Origin: Canna indica
Lineage: Eukaryota > Streptophyta > Magnoliopsida > Zingiberales > Cannaceae
Reading direction: 5' to 3'
DNA length: 64,000 nucleotides
Assembly (NCBI GenBank): GCA_034359265.1
Contig: CP136895.1
Location: 4,962,501-5,026,500, forward strand
The translations under genes were made by a program, and so were the position numbers. Under the pieces are notes generated by a model. That model made no database searches. It worked only from the letters and a program-made list of their open reading frames with translations, and was not told the origin of the DNA. Positions 1 through 10,170 of this stretch are shown piece after piece. Positions within the stretch are counted from its first letter, which is position 1; the number at the start of each line of letters is the position of its first letter.

Positions 1-2397
1 GGTTTTAATCCGTTTGGGCATTCTGCAACTCCTTATTCAGTTTGGCCAGTGCTGTTGACAGTTTATAATTTGCCACCATCAATGTGCATGAAAGATGAAT
101 TTATTTATCTTTCGGTGATTATTCCGGGTCCTAAGGGCCCGCGAAAAGAAATTGACATATTTCTCAGACCCTTGATAGATGAATTGAAAACATTGTGGAC
201 TGAGGGAGCTGTCACTTATGATTGTCATCGGAAGCAAAACTTCAATTTAAAGGCCGCGGTCTTGTGGACAATCAATGATTTCCCCGCGTACGGCATGTTG
301 TCGGGTTGGAGCACTCACGGCCGACTCTCTTGCCCGTATTGTATGGAACACTCTAAATCAATCAGTCTTCAGAACGGACGAAAAATCTCATTCTTTGATT
401 GTCATCGTCGATTCCTACCGGTTCATCACCAGTATCGAAGGAATCGTAATAAATTTACTAAGGGCAGAGTCGAAAGAGATGGGCCACCACCGATGTTGTC
501 TGGTGAACAAATGTTAGCACGTGTTTCAGCACTTCCAGATATAGTATTTGGTCGCAATGAAAGAGTGTCAGGTTTTGGCCAAACACACAACTGGGTGAAA
601 AAAAGTATCTTTTGGGAATTGCCCTATTGGAGTTCATTATTGATTCGACATAATTTAGATGTCATGCACATTGAAAAAAATGTGTTTGATAATATTTTCA
701 ACACTGTGATGGATATTTCTGGAAAAACTAAAGATAATGTCAAAGCCCGACATGATCTGAAAATACTTTGTAAAAGACCAGAGTTGGAGTTACAAGAGGT
801 CAACGGACGATATCTGAAACCGAAGGCCCTATATGTGTTAAATAAACAACAGATCAAAGATGTTTGTCAATGGGTAAAAGAACTCAGATTACCCGATGGA
901 TATGCTTCAAACTTATCTCGATGTGTGAACGTCGATGATTGCAAAATATCAGGGATGAAGAGCCATGATTGTCATGTATTCATGCAGAGATTACTTCCGA
1001 TCGCATTTCGAGATCTTCTACCTGATAATATTTGGGGTCCGTTGACTGAATTAAGTATGTTTTTTAGAAGCATCTGTGCAAATGTCCTTCGAGTCGAAGA
1101 TATGTCAACACTTGAAAATAATATTGTTGAAATCATATGCAAGCTGGAGCAGTTTTTCCCTCCTGCATTTTTTGACTCGATGGAGCATCTACCGATACAC
1201 TTGGCATACGAGGCACGAGTTGGTGGCCCCGTTCAATATCGTTGGATGTACTTATTTGAAAGATACATGAATCGTCTGAAGAAAAAAGTAAAGAACACCG
1301 CAGCTGTTGAAGGATCAATATCTGAATCGTATATCATCCAAGAAATTTCAACATTCTGCTCATTTTACTTTGAATCGACAGTACAGACAAGATTTGATCG
1401 TCTTCCACGTAACGACGATGGGGGTGTTCGACATTCAGATGGACGTTTAAATATATTTTGTCACTCTGGTCGTGCTTTTGGTTCTCGTCCATCTCGACAC
1501 TTAAGCGATGAAGAGTATCATTTGGCACACTTGTATGTATTACTCAATTGTCCAGAGATTGAACAATTCATTGAAATATTTGACATTGAGATGGTGCAAA
1601 AATACTCTATTCACAACGATCAAGAATTGGAGATATTACGGAATCGTGATTTCCCTACTTGGATTCAGACTTACAGCAAAGATCACAGAGCTGAAATAGA
1701 TGAAAAAATATTTGAGTTTGTTAGTGGACCGTCGCGACTTGTGTCGTGCTATAGCGGATATTTTGTTAACGGGTATAAATTTCACACGGTTGAATATTCA
1801 TTTGCAAAGAAGACGATGAATGCTGGGGTCTGCGTGAAAGGGACAACCTATGTTGAATGTGATATGGATTTTTATGGACTGATTGAAGAAGTGATAGAGT
1901 TGCACTACTTCGGCTTGAAATCAGTGATCCTATTTAGATGTCATTGGTTCGATACAACAGAAAGGGGCATGAAAGTTCATCCAAAATACAAACTTGTTGA
2001 GGTTAATTATAAATCGAAATTGGCAGCAAATGAGCCTTTTATATTGGCATCACAAGCCGAACAAGTATATTACGCGAAGTATCCGGCTCGAAATAAAGAT
2101 AGAGCAGATTGGCGTGTAGTCTGTAAGACAAAAGGTAGAGGAAAAATTGATCCGATAGTAGGAGAAAATGATCCTCCTGGTTTCTATCAAGAAGAAGATA
2201 TTCCTGCTGTGGATCATATTATTCCAATACTCGAGGATGCAGACACAACGTCAATTCAATTAGAAGTTGAATATGCTGATGATGACGATCATGAAATTGA
2301 GGAAGCTGAAGATGAAGAAGATGAAGAAGAGGAAGAAGAGGAAGAAGAGGAAGAAGAAGAAGAATTCGAAGACTATTATTCAGATGATGAAGAATAA
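1..2397 (+). CDS. TNP2-type CACTA transposase (element A), partial
   Basis: Catalytic transposase of the CACTA superfamily (TNPD/TNP2 type), which cuts and joins the element ends. The frame is open from base 1 (G-F-N-P-F-G) to the TAA at 2395-2397. The N-terminus lies outside the window, so no true start is visible. In order it shows the end of the tnp2 domain (PGPKGPRKEIDIFLRPLIDE, then a CPYCMEH/FDCHRRFLP Cys-His patch), DVMHIEKNVFDNI, a DUF4218-like block (FRDLLPDNIWGPL to HLAYEARVGGPVQYRWMY), a DUF4216-like block (YFGLKSVILFRCHWFD) and a long Glu/Asp tail. The copy in element E is the same protein with breaks. A lacks the ELIPDMTH segment present near the C-terminus of B and E. Domain names rest on remembered family motifs. 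Confidence 0.92.
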   Translation, partial: GFNPFGHSATPYSVWPVLLTVYNLPPSMCMKDEFIYLSVIIPGPKGPRKEIDIFLRPLIDELKTLWTEGAVTYDCHRKQNFNLKAAVLWTINDFPAYGMLSGWSTHGRLSCPYCMEHSKSISLQNGRKISFFDCHRRFLPVHHQYRRNRNKFTKGRVERDGPPPMLSGEQMLARVSALPDIVFGRNERVSGFGQTHNWVKKSIFWELPYWSSLLIRHNLDVMHIEKNVFDNIFNTVMDISGKTKDNVKARHDLKILCKRPELELQEVNGRYLKPKALYVLNKQQIKDVCQWVKELRLPDGYASNLSRCVNVDDCKISGMKSHDCHVFMQRLLPIAFRDLLPDNIWGPLTELSMFFRSICANVLRVEDMSTLENNIVEIICKLEQFFPPAFFDSMEHLPIHLAYEARVGGPVQYRWMYLFERYMNRLKKKVKNTAAVEGSISESYIIQEISTFCSFYFESTVQTRFDRLPRNDDGGVRHSDGRLNIFCHSGRAFGSRPSRHLSDEEYHLAHLYVLLNCPEIEQFIEIFDIEMVQKYSIHNDQELEILRNRDFPTWIQTYSKDHRAEIDEKIFEFVSGPSRLVSCYSGYFVNGYKFHTVEYSFAKKTMNAGVCVKGTTYVECDMDFYGLIEEVIELHYFGLKSVILFRCHWFDTTERGMKVHPKYKLVEVNYKSKLAANEPFILASQAEQVYYAKYPARNKDRADWRVVCKTKGRGKIDPIVGENDPPGFYQEEDIPAVDHIIPILEDADTTSIQLEVEYADDDDHEIEEAEDEEDEEEEEEEEEEEEEEFEDYYSDDEE

Positions 2398-2472
2398 TTG
2401 TAAAGTATATATTTTATTAAATATATCTCTACTATTTATACAATAATCTGATTATATGTCTGTTCGACAGAT

Positions 2473-4017
2473 ATGTCTGGTCGTGGTTATCGACGCAGGA
2501 GAGTTTCGGAGTCTCCGATCGGTGAGACTCCAGCACTTACTCATGCTGCTGATCCTCCTGTTGCTGATCCTCATTCCGATGATACTGCCGAGGCTAGTAC
2601 ATCCAGACGTAGGCGGCCACGCGGGCCGAACAGGTGGCAGCCTCCACCAGCCACAGAGTCACGTAGATTGATTAGCGTGATTGGGGAGCGGTACGTAATA
2701 TATCATGAATTATGAATCATTACAAATTCATTATATCATAATATAATATTAAAATTTATTTTTGTTGTGCAGGTTCCAGCAAGAAGAAGTGCCGAGGAGC
2801 ATTTCTTCTACTATTCGACGATACATGCACGGGGCATGGCCTACGTGGTCTCACGTGCCTAGCGAGCACGTCGACATGTTATGGCGCGAGTTTGAGGCAC
2901 GTATTATTATTTTTTTTACATGCATGATGATATATTAATATTGGTACTGATATTATTATTTTGCAGGCTCGCTATACATGGGCCGAGGACCAGAGGCCCT
3001 TCATTTACGCTGCCTGGGAGGCTATTTCTCGGGCAAGGTACAACGGGCAGCTGGGGCAAGCTCGGTCCCAGGCGATGGCCCGAGCTGGGACCACTAACAT
3101 CGCGGAGACTCGGGGATACGGCCCCGGTTGGATTACTCCGGATATATGGGACCAGCTCGTGGGGATATGGTCGACGGATCGATGGCAGGAGGTTTCTCGG
3201 AATGCGGCTAGAAATCGCATGTCGGGAGGAGCAGCGCGTCACACCGGCGGCTCTGTTGCATTTGCAGTGCACGCAAACCGTATGGTAAGTATATCTTTTA
3301 ATTATATATTTTATTTGTTATTATGTGTACTAATTAATGTATTTGTTTTGTAAATGTAGACGACGGTGTCGGATGACGGGACTGTCCAGCGACCCTCCCC
3401 GATGGCAGTGTTTGAGCGGACTCACCGTCGAGCACATGGGACTGGGGAGTACATCCACAACCGCGCTGCATACATTATGGTAATTATATATTTGTTTAAA
3501 TTATTCATTATATATTTATAATTTAAGTTTTATGATAAATATTAAACAAAAAATCAAACTCGAGTAGGAGACCTACAGCCAGACGGTGGTGCAGCGCGGG
3601 GGTACCCCCGAGGACTTTGACGCAGCATCGTGGGTCGAGGCCACAGGTGGCTGGGACCATGGCCGCGTATATGGCTTCGCAGATAGTGGTCATGCGCGAG
3701 CCGTACTAGGGCCACTTGGGGCACCGACCCCTCCGGTCGCTGGTGAGCGGCCGTCCACCTCTAGATCCAGTTATGATCATAGTAACAGAATAAGGACTCT
3801 AGAGGAGACGGTCGCGCGTCAGACTGAGATGATGGAGCGCCAGAGTCAGATGATGATAGATATACAATCTATGCTACGCAACATGTCAGGTCATCCCGAA
3901 GCAGGCATCTCTTCGGCATCATCTAATCCGTCGTCCTCGAGTCAGTCCACGCCGGTGTACACTCAAGCACTCCAGACCCCGCCATATGATCCAGGCCATC
4001 CTCCATCGTCATCGTGA
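2473..4017 (+). CDS. TnpA-like protein (Ptta/En-Spm family), element A, 5 exons
   Basis: Second CACTA gene, probably the accessory DNA-binding protein that binds the subterminal repeats. Predicted exons are 2473-2690, 2773-2896, 2967-3284, 3360-3479 and 3568-4017, joining in frame to about 409 residues. The protein has an Arg/Pro-rich N-terminus (MSGRGYRRRR), a core typical of plant transposase Ptta/En-Spm (W-x-E-F-E, RNRMSGGAARHTGGS, then PSPMAVFERTHRR), and a C-terminal coiled coil (RTLEETVARQTEMMERQSQMM) with a Ser/Pro tail. Intron 2 starts with GCACGT, so it is a predicted GC-AG intron; the other introns are GT-AG. TTCGACAG just before the ATG may be an acceptor used to splice from the transposase transcript, as in En/Spm. 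The exon model is inferred by comparison of four copies. Confidence 0.8.
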
Positions 4018-4324
4018 GATTTTGTTTATATTGACTTTGTTACTCAGATATTGAACTTGTTTAATTTATATTGACTATGTTACTCAGATGTTGATACTTC
4101 AATTTTACATTTGAATTGTGTTTATACTATCGTGGATAATTATGAATATAAATATAATTATTTTGATGTATATCTTGGTGTGTTTGTGATGTGTGAATGA
4201 ATGTGTATGAGATGTTTGTGATGTGTGTATGAGGGTATGGGTGTGTGAGTTATGTATCAGATAAATGTATCAATGTATCAACGGAAATTAGAAATTTGAA
4301 ATATTTCTGTTTGCAGGTATGGGT

Positions 4325-4705
4325 CATCAGCAACGGCTTTCCCACGGCCGTCCGTGGGAAAGCCGTTGCTAAAAGTGTATCGACAACCGTTGCTGATGAC
4401 CTACAGCAACGGCTTAGCGACGGGTTTTTACTAACGGCTTTGCTACGGACTCGAGGCCGTTGCTATTAATGTTATCAGCAACGGCTCCGGTTTCGTGGTA
4501 AAACCGTTGCTGAAAATATTTTTAGCGACGGCCCAGCGACCGTTGCTGATAATGTTTAGAGCGACGGCCCGAGCGACCGTTGCTGATCCGTTGCTAAGTC
4601 ATCAGCAACGCGACTTTCTGTCACGGCTTTATTGCAACGGCTCAGCCGTTGCTGATTCCCTTCAGCAACGGCTCAGCAACGGCATCAGCCGTTGCTGATG
4701 ACCAT
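4325..4705 (+). repeat. Right subterminal motif array of CACTA A
   Basis: Many direct and inverted copies of AGCAACGGC and its complement GCCGTTGCT, spaced 10-40 bp, ending just before the terminal TTTCTAGTAGTG. Equivalent arrays lie at 8607-8985, 9817-10155, 20407-20785 and 38475-38777 (right ends) and at 4719-4840, 17323-17605, 31857-32090 and 63431-63715 (left ends). In En/Spm such subterminal repeats are the TnpA binding sites; that role is inferred here. Confidence 0.85.
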
Positions 4706-4843
4706 TTTTCTAGTAGTGGGAAAGCGAGCCGTTGCTGATATTTTAATTATCAGCAACGACTTTCTAATGGACAAGTGAGCCGTTGCTGATGATAACTTAT
4801 CAGCAACGGCTTTCTAACGGGCGAGTGAGCCGTTGCTGATAAG

Positions 4844-4851
4844 TTTATATA
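4844..4851 (+). promoter_or_regulatory. TATA box of CACTA B
   Basis: TTTATATA directly after the last left subterminal motif. It is found at the same place in D (17607-17614), E (32091-32098) and F (63717-63724), followed each time by a C/T-rich leader (CCCGACCCTTCTTCCTCCCG in B, D and F). This is the probable start region of the element transcript. Confidence 0.65.
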
Positions 4852-5045
4852 GGGCACCAGTCGCGCCCGACCCTTCTTCCTCCCGCTGCTGCCGCCGCCG
4901 CTCCTGCTCTCGCCTCTCGCCGCCGCTACCGCTGCTGCCGACGCCGATGACGCCTCTTCCTCCTCCCGCTGCTGTCGACTTGTTCAGGTATGCCTCGCCG
5001 GCCGGCCGTCTCTTCTCGTTGCGGCCGGCGGGAATTAATCTAACC

Positions 5046-5067
5046 GAAACCCTATTTCTAGGGTTTC
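5046..5067 (+). promoter_or_regulatory. Palindromic telo-box in CACTA B leader
   Basis: AAACCCTATTTCTAGGGTTT, two plant telo-box motifs (AAACCCTA) facing each other. Also at 17781-17802 (D), 32325-32346 (E, one base changed) and 63911-63932 (F). It is followed by GC-rich inverted repeats around GTGGCCGGACAGTGTG. Telo-boxes are known binding sites of TRB proteins; any role here is inference. Confidence 0.6.
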
Positions 5068-5303
5068 AGCTGGCGGCGGTCGGCCGATGGCCGCCGCCGG
5101 ACCTTGTACAGTGGCCGGACAGTGTGTCTGGCCACTGTACGCCGGCGCCGGAGTCCACCTGACTCCGGCGCCGGAATTTATAAAGTTATATATAATTTTT
5201 TATTGTTTTATAATTGTTAATTAATTGTTTTATAATTGTTAATTAATTGTTTAGATTAATTGTTTAAATTGTTAGATTAATTATTAGGGTTTAGATTAAT
5301 TTC

Positions 5304-5465
5304 GGACGTGCGTCGGAATCGTCCACTTCGGACGCGCGCCGGTATCGTCCACTTCGGACGCGCGCCGAAATCGTCCACTTCGGGAGCGCGCCGGAATCGT
5401 CCACTTCAGACGCGCGCCGAAATCGTCCACTTCGGACCCGCGTCGAAATCGTCCAATATGGACTC
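5304..5465 (+). repeat. 26-bp GC-rich minisatellite in CACTA B
   Basis: About six imperfect copies of a 26-bp unit containing GGACGCGCGCCGGAATCGTC, inside the predicted 5' leader intron. The same array has about eight copies in D (18036-18236) and about four decayed copies in E (32545-32660). Confidence 0.85.
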
Positions 5466-5672
5466 GAACGGTCTCGAAATATTTAGAAAATAATCATGCA
5501 TCCGACGAGTTCATATGTTTCACGTACGCATCGACGAGTCGGATATGATTTAGAAAAACCTTAGATCCGTTCGGGGATTGTATGTTCGTGTAAAAGAAGT
5601 AGATGATCTTTTATACGATGTACAATTCTTGAATTGTCTCTGATTAGACAATTTGGGAATATAGTTATTTGT

Positions 5673-5844
5673 ACTGCACTTACGTATTTATTTTAACTGT
5701 TAACTAATTATTCTAAATTTCGGCAACATCTCTCTTGTTATCCGATACACGCCCAGATGATATGCGTATTCGGAGAACTATAGGGAGATGCTGCCGAAAT
5801 TTAGAATAATTAGTTAACAGTTAAAATAAAAACGTAAGTGCAGT
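5673..5844. repeat. 172-nt hairpin in CACTA B leader
   Basis: Long inverted repeat: ACTGCACTTACG at one end, CGTAAGTGCAGT at the other, arms of about 75 nt and a short loop around CCCAGATGATATG. The same hairpin is in E at 32877-33036; D has lost it. It could fold in the transcript as a pre-miRNA-like stem, or be an old nested foldback insertion. Confidence 0.8.
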
Positions 5845-5880
5845 TCAAATAATATAAATCCCGAATGGAATAGGACAATA

Positions 5881-6705
5881 TTTGACATTGAGATGGTGCA
5901 AAAATACTCTATTCACAACGATCAAGAATTGGAGAGATTACGGAATCGTGATTTCCCTACTTGGATTCAGACTTACAGCAAAGATCACAGAGCTGAAATA
6001 GATGAAAGAATATTTGAGTTTGTTAGTGGACCGTCGCGACTTGTGTCGTGCTATAGCGGATATTTTGTTAACGGGTATAAATTTCACACGGTTGAATACT
6101 CATTTACAAAGAAGACGATGAATGCTGGGGTCTGCGTGAAAGGGATAACCTATGTTGAATGTGATATGAATTTTTATGGACTGGTGGAAGAAGTGATAGA
6201 GTTACACTACTTCGGCTTGAAATCAGTGATCCTATTTAGATGTCCTTGGTTCGATACAACAGAAAGGGGCATGAAAGTTCATCCAAAATACAAACTTGTT
6301 GAGGTTAATTACAAATCGAAATTGGCAGCAAATGAGCCTTTTATATTGGCATCACAAGCCGAACAAGTATATTACGCGAAGTATCCGGCTCGAAATAAAG
6401 ATAGAGCAGATTGGCGTGTAGTCTGTAAGACAAAAGATAGAGGAAAAATTGATCCGATAGTAGGAGAAAATGAGCTGATACCTGATATGACACATGGTTT
6501 CTATCAAGAAGATGATCCTCCTGCTGTGGATCGTATTATTCCAATACTCGAGGATGCAGACACAACGTCAATTCAATTAGAAGTTGAATATGCTGATGAT
6601 GACGATCATGAAATTGAGGAAGCTGGAGATGAAGAAGATGAAGAAGAGGAAGAAGAGGAGGAAGAAGAAGAATTCGAAGACTATTATTCAGATGATGAGA
6701 AATAA
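5881..6705 (+). pseudogene. TNP2 transposase C-terminal remnant, element B
   Basis: Open frame of about 270 codons (first ATG 5893) matching only the C-terminal third of the transposase of A: EMVQKYSIHNDQELERLRNR, the DUF4216-like block and the acidic tail, ending at TAA 6703-6705. The N-terminal tnp2 and DUF4218 regions are gone through an internal deletion whose left side is the leader hairpin. No catalytic activity is expected. It carries the ELIPDMTH segment absent from A, which places B nearer to E. Confidence 0.85.
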
Positions 6706-6780
6706 TTGTAAAGTATATATTTTATTAAATATATCTCTACTATTTATACAATAATCTGATTATATGTCTGTTCGACAGAT

Positions 6781-8315
6781 ATGTCTGGTCGTGGTTATCG
6801 ACGCAGGAGAGCTTCGGAGTCTCCGATCGGTGAGACTCCAGCACTTACTTATGCTGCTGATCCTCCTGTTGCTGATCCTCATGAGGATGATACTGCCGAG
6901 GCTAGTACATCCAGACGCAGGCGGCCACGCGGGCCGAACAGGTGGCAGCCTCCACCAGCCACAGAGTCACGTAGATTGATTAGCGTGATTGGGGAGCGGT
7001 AATATATCATGAATTATGAATCATTACAAATTCATTATATCATAATATAATATTAAAATTTATTTTTGTTGAGCAGGTTCGAGCAAGAAGAAGTGCCGAG
7101 GAGCATTTCTTCTACTATTCGACGATACATGCACGGGGCATGGCCTACGTGGTCTCACGTGCCTAGCGAGCACGTCGACATGTTATGGCGCGAGTTTGAG
7201 GCACGTATTATTATTTTTTTTACATGCATGATGATATATTAATATTGGTACTTATATTATTATTTTGCAGGCTCACTATACATGGGCCGAGGACCAGAGG
7301 CCCTTCATTTATGCTGCATGGAAGGCTATTTCTCGGGTAAGGTACAACGGGCAGCTGGGGCAGGCTCGGTCCCAGGCGATGGCCCGAGATGGGACCACTA
7401 ACATCGCGGAGACTCGAAGTTACGACCCCGGTTGGATTACTCCGGATATATGGGACCAGCTCGTGGGGATATGGTCGACGGATCGATGGCAGGAGGTTTC
7501 TCGGAATGCGGCTAGAAATCACATGTCGGGAGGAGCAGCGCGTCACACCGGCGGCTCTATTGCATTTGTAGTGCACGCGAACCGTATGGTAAGTATATCT
7601 TTTAATTATATATTTTATTTGTTACTATGTGTACTAATTAATGTATTTGTTTTATAAATTTAGACAACGGTGTCGGATGACGGGACTGTCCAACGACCCT
7701 CCCCGATGGCGGTGTTTGAGCGGACTCACCGTCGAGCACATGGGACGGGAGAGTACATCGACAACCGCGCTGCATACATTATGGTAATTATATATTTGTT
7801 TAAATTATTCATTATATATTTATAATTTAAGTTTTATGATAAATATTAAACAAAAAATCAAACTCGAGTAGGAGACCTACAGCTAGACGGTGGTGCAGCG
7901 CGGGGGTACCCCCGAGGACTTTGACGCATCATCGTGGGTCGAGGCCGCAGGTGGCTGGGACCATGGCCGCGTATATGGCTTCACAGATAGTGGTCATGCA
8001 CGAGCCGTAGTAGGGCCACTTGGGGCACCGACCCCTCCGGTCGCTGGTGAGCGGCCGTCCACCTCTAGATCCAGTTGTGATCATAGTAGCAGAATAAGGA
8101 CTCTAGAGGAGACGGTCGCGCGTCAGACTGAGATGATGGAGCGCCAGAGTCAGATGATGGCGGATATACAATCTATGCTATGCAACATGTCAGGTCATCC
8201 CGAAGCAGGCATCTCTTCGGCATCATCTAATCCATCGTCCTCGAGTCAGTCCACGCCGGTGTACACTCAAGCACTCCAGACCCCGCCATATGATCCAGAC
8301 CATCCTCCATCGTGA
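6781..8315 (+). CDS. TnpA-like protein, element B, 5 exons
   Basis: Copy of the accessory protein gene described at 2473. Predicted exons are 6781-6998, 7077-7200, 7271-7588, 7664-7783 and 7872-8315, all joining in frame without a stop (about 407 residues). Differences from A are scattered substitutions (for example HMSGGAARHTGGSIAFVV). Intron 2 again begins GCACGT, a predicted GC-AG intron. With its transposase deleted, B could still make this DNA-binding protein. Whether it is expressed cannot be told from sequence. Confidence 0.75.
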
Positions 8316-8998
8316 TCGTGAGATTTTTTGTTTGGATATTGAACTTGTTACTGAGATATTGAACTTGTTTAACTTATTTTGTTTGGATATTGATACTTTA
8401 ATTTTGCATTTGAATTGTTTTTATACTATCGTGGATAATTATCAATATAAATATAATTGTTTTGATGTATATCTTGGTGTGTTTGTGATGTGTGAATGAA
8501 TGTGTGTATGTGGGTATGTGTGTGTGAGTTATGTATCAGATAATGTATCAATGTATCAATGGAAATTTGAAATTTGAAATTTTTCTATTTCCAGGTACAC
8601 ATCATCAGCAACGGCTTTCCCACGGCCGTTCGTGGGAAAGCCGTTGCTAAAAGTGTATCGAAAGCCGTTGTTGATGACCTACAGCAATGGCTTAGCGACG
8701 GGGTTTTACTAACGGCGTTGCTACGAACTTAGCTGCCGTTGCTATTAATGTCATCAGTAACGGCTCCGGGTCTGTGGCATAACCGTTGCTGATAATATTT
8801 TTAGCGACGGCCCGAGCGGCCGTTGCTGATAATGTTTTGAGCGACGGCCCGAGCGGCCGTTGCTGATCCGTTGCTAAGTTATCAGCAATGCGACTTTCTG
8901 TCACGACTCTATTGCAACGGCGCGGTCGTTGCTGATGCTCTTCAGCAACGGCTCAGCAACGGCATCAGCCGTTGCTGATGCCTATTTTTCTAGTAGTG

Positions 8999-10170
8999 TA
9001 ATTATATATTTGTTTAAATTATTCATTATATATTTATAATTTAAGTTTTATGATAAATATTAAACAAAAAATCAAACTCGAGTAGGAGACCTACAGCCAG
9101 ACGGTGGTGCAGCGCGGGGGTACCCCCGAGGACTTTGACGCAGCATCGTGGGTCGAGGCCGCAGGTGGCTGGGACCATGGCCGCGTATTTTGCTTCGCAG
9201 ATAGTGGTCATGCGCGAGCCGTACTAGGGCCACTTGGGGCACCGACCCCTCCAGTCACTGGTGAGCGACCGTCCACCTCCAGATCTAGTTATGATCATAG
9301 TAATAGGATAAGGACACTAGAGGAGACGGTCGCGCGTCAGACTGAGATGATGGAGCGCCAGAGTCAGATGATGGCAGATATACAATCTATGCTACGCAAC
9401 ATGTCAGGTCATCCCGAAGCAGGCATCTCTTCGGCATCATCTAATCCATCGTCCTCGAGTCAGTCCACGCCGGTGTACACTCAAGCACTCCAGACCCCGC
9501 CATATGATCCAGACCATCCTTCATCGTGATCGTGAGATTTTTTGTTTGGATATTGAACTTGTTACTGAGATATTGAACTTATTTAACTTATTTTGTTTGG
9601 ATATTGATACTTTAATTTTGCATTTGAATTATTTTTATACTATCGTGGATAATTATCAATATAAATATAATTGTTTTGATGTATATCTTGGTGTATTTGT
9701 GATGTGTGAATGAATGTGTGTATGAGGGTATGGGTGTGTGAGTTATGTATCAGATAATGTATCAATGTATCAATGGAAATTTGAAATTTGAAATTTTTCT
9801 ATTTCCAGGTACACATCATCAGCAACGGATTTCCCACGGCCGTTCGTGGGAAAGCCGTTGCTAAAAGTGTATCGAAAGCCGTTGCTGATGACCTACAGCA
9901 ACGGCTTAGCGACGGGATTTCACTAACGGCATTGCTACAGACTCAGCGGCCGTTGCTATTTATGTTATCAGCAACGGCTCCGGGTCTGTGGCAAAACCGT
10001 TGCTGATAATATTTTTAGCGACGGCCCGAGCGGCCGTTGCTGATAATGTTTTGAGCGACGGCCTGAGCGGCCGTTGCTGCACCGTCGCTAAGTTATCAGC
10101 AACGCGAGTTTCTGTCATGGCTCTATTGCAACGGCTGGGCCGTTGCTGATACCCATTTTTCTAGTAGTGT
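8999..10170 (+). mobile_element. CACTA element C, 3' remnant
   Basis: Starts at TAATTATATATTTG, inside what is intron 4 of the TnpA-like gene in the other copies, directly after the end of B. It contains the last TnpA-like exon, a right subterminal array and the terminus TTTTTCTAGTAGTG (ends 10170). The rest of C must lie left of the window. It borders a UGT pseudogene, which C interrupts. Confidence 0.88.
9086..9529 (+). pseudogene. Last exon of TnpA-like gene, element C
   Basis: In frame from the acceptor CGAGTAG to a TGA at 9527-9529 (148 codons with stop). It matches exon 5 of A, B and D almost exactly: VVQRGGTPEDFDAASWVEA, the EETVARQTEMMERQSQMM coiled coil and the Ser-rich tail. The first four exons have been separated from it by the insertion of B. 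Confidence 0.85.

Larger units (their letters stand above)
1..4718 (+). mobile_element. CACTA (En/Spm-like) element A, 3' part
   Basis: Right-hand part of a CACTA DNA transposon; the left end lies before the window. It holds most of the TNP2-type transposase (1-2397), a five-exon TnpA-like gene (2473-4017) and a right subterminal region dense in AGCAACGGC/GCCGTTGCT motifs (about 4325-4705). It ends in TTTTTCTAGTAGTG, the inverted form of the CACTACTAGAAA left end seen at 17301 and 63411. The DNA just after 4718 matches the left subterminal region of the same family, so A is inserted in element B. The transposase frame is open throughout the visible part, so A is the best candidate for an autonomous copy here. 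Confidence 0.93.
4719..8998 (+). mobile_element. CACTA element B, internally deleted, interrupted by A
   Basis: Begins inside the left subterminal array (GGAAAGCGAGCCGTTGCTG), exactly where A ends, and runs to TTTTTCTAGTAGTG at 8998. It holds a TATA box (4844-4851), a GC-rich leader, a 26-bp minisatellite, a 172-nt hairpin, the last 270 or so codons of the transposase, and a TnpA-like gene. Comparison with E shows that about 2.7 kb of transposase was lost between the hairpin and 5881 (GGAATAGGACAA joined to TATTTGACATTGAG). B lies in an intron of element C; its own first bases are to the left of A, outside the window. Confidence 0.88.

Noticed and set aside
2280..2397. Glu-rich run at the end of the transposase as a possible frameshift or low-quality sequence
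   Set aside because: The run is present in A, B, D and E in the same frame and ends in the same FEDYYSDDE residues; it is a normal acidic tail.
2456..2671. Frame MSVRQICLVVVIDAGEF overlapping TnpA-like exon 1 in A, B and D
   Set aside because: It is an out-of-frame reading of exon 1; the MSGRGYRRRR frame joins all five exons without stops.
2916..3288. Antisense and alternate frames over TnpA-like exon 3
   Set aside because: They repeat in each copy only because the exon repeats; they contain no known features and end at intron boundaries.
4833..5162. Frame MLISLYRAPVAPDPSSSR found in three CACTA copies (4833, 17596, 32080)
   Set aside because: It starts with a TTG upstream of, and reads through, the TATA box; similarity is due to shared leader DNA and the frame is not kept downstream.
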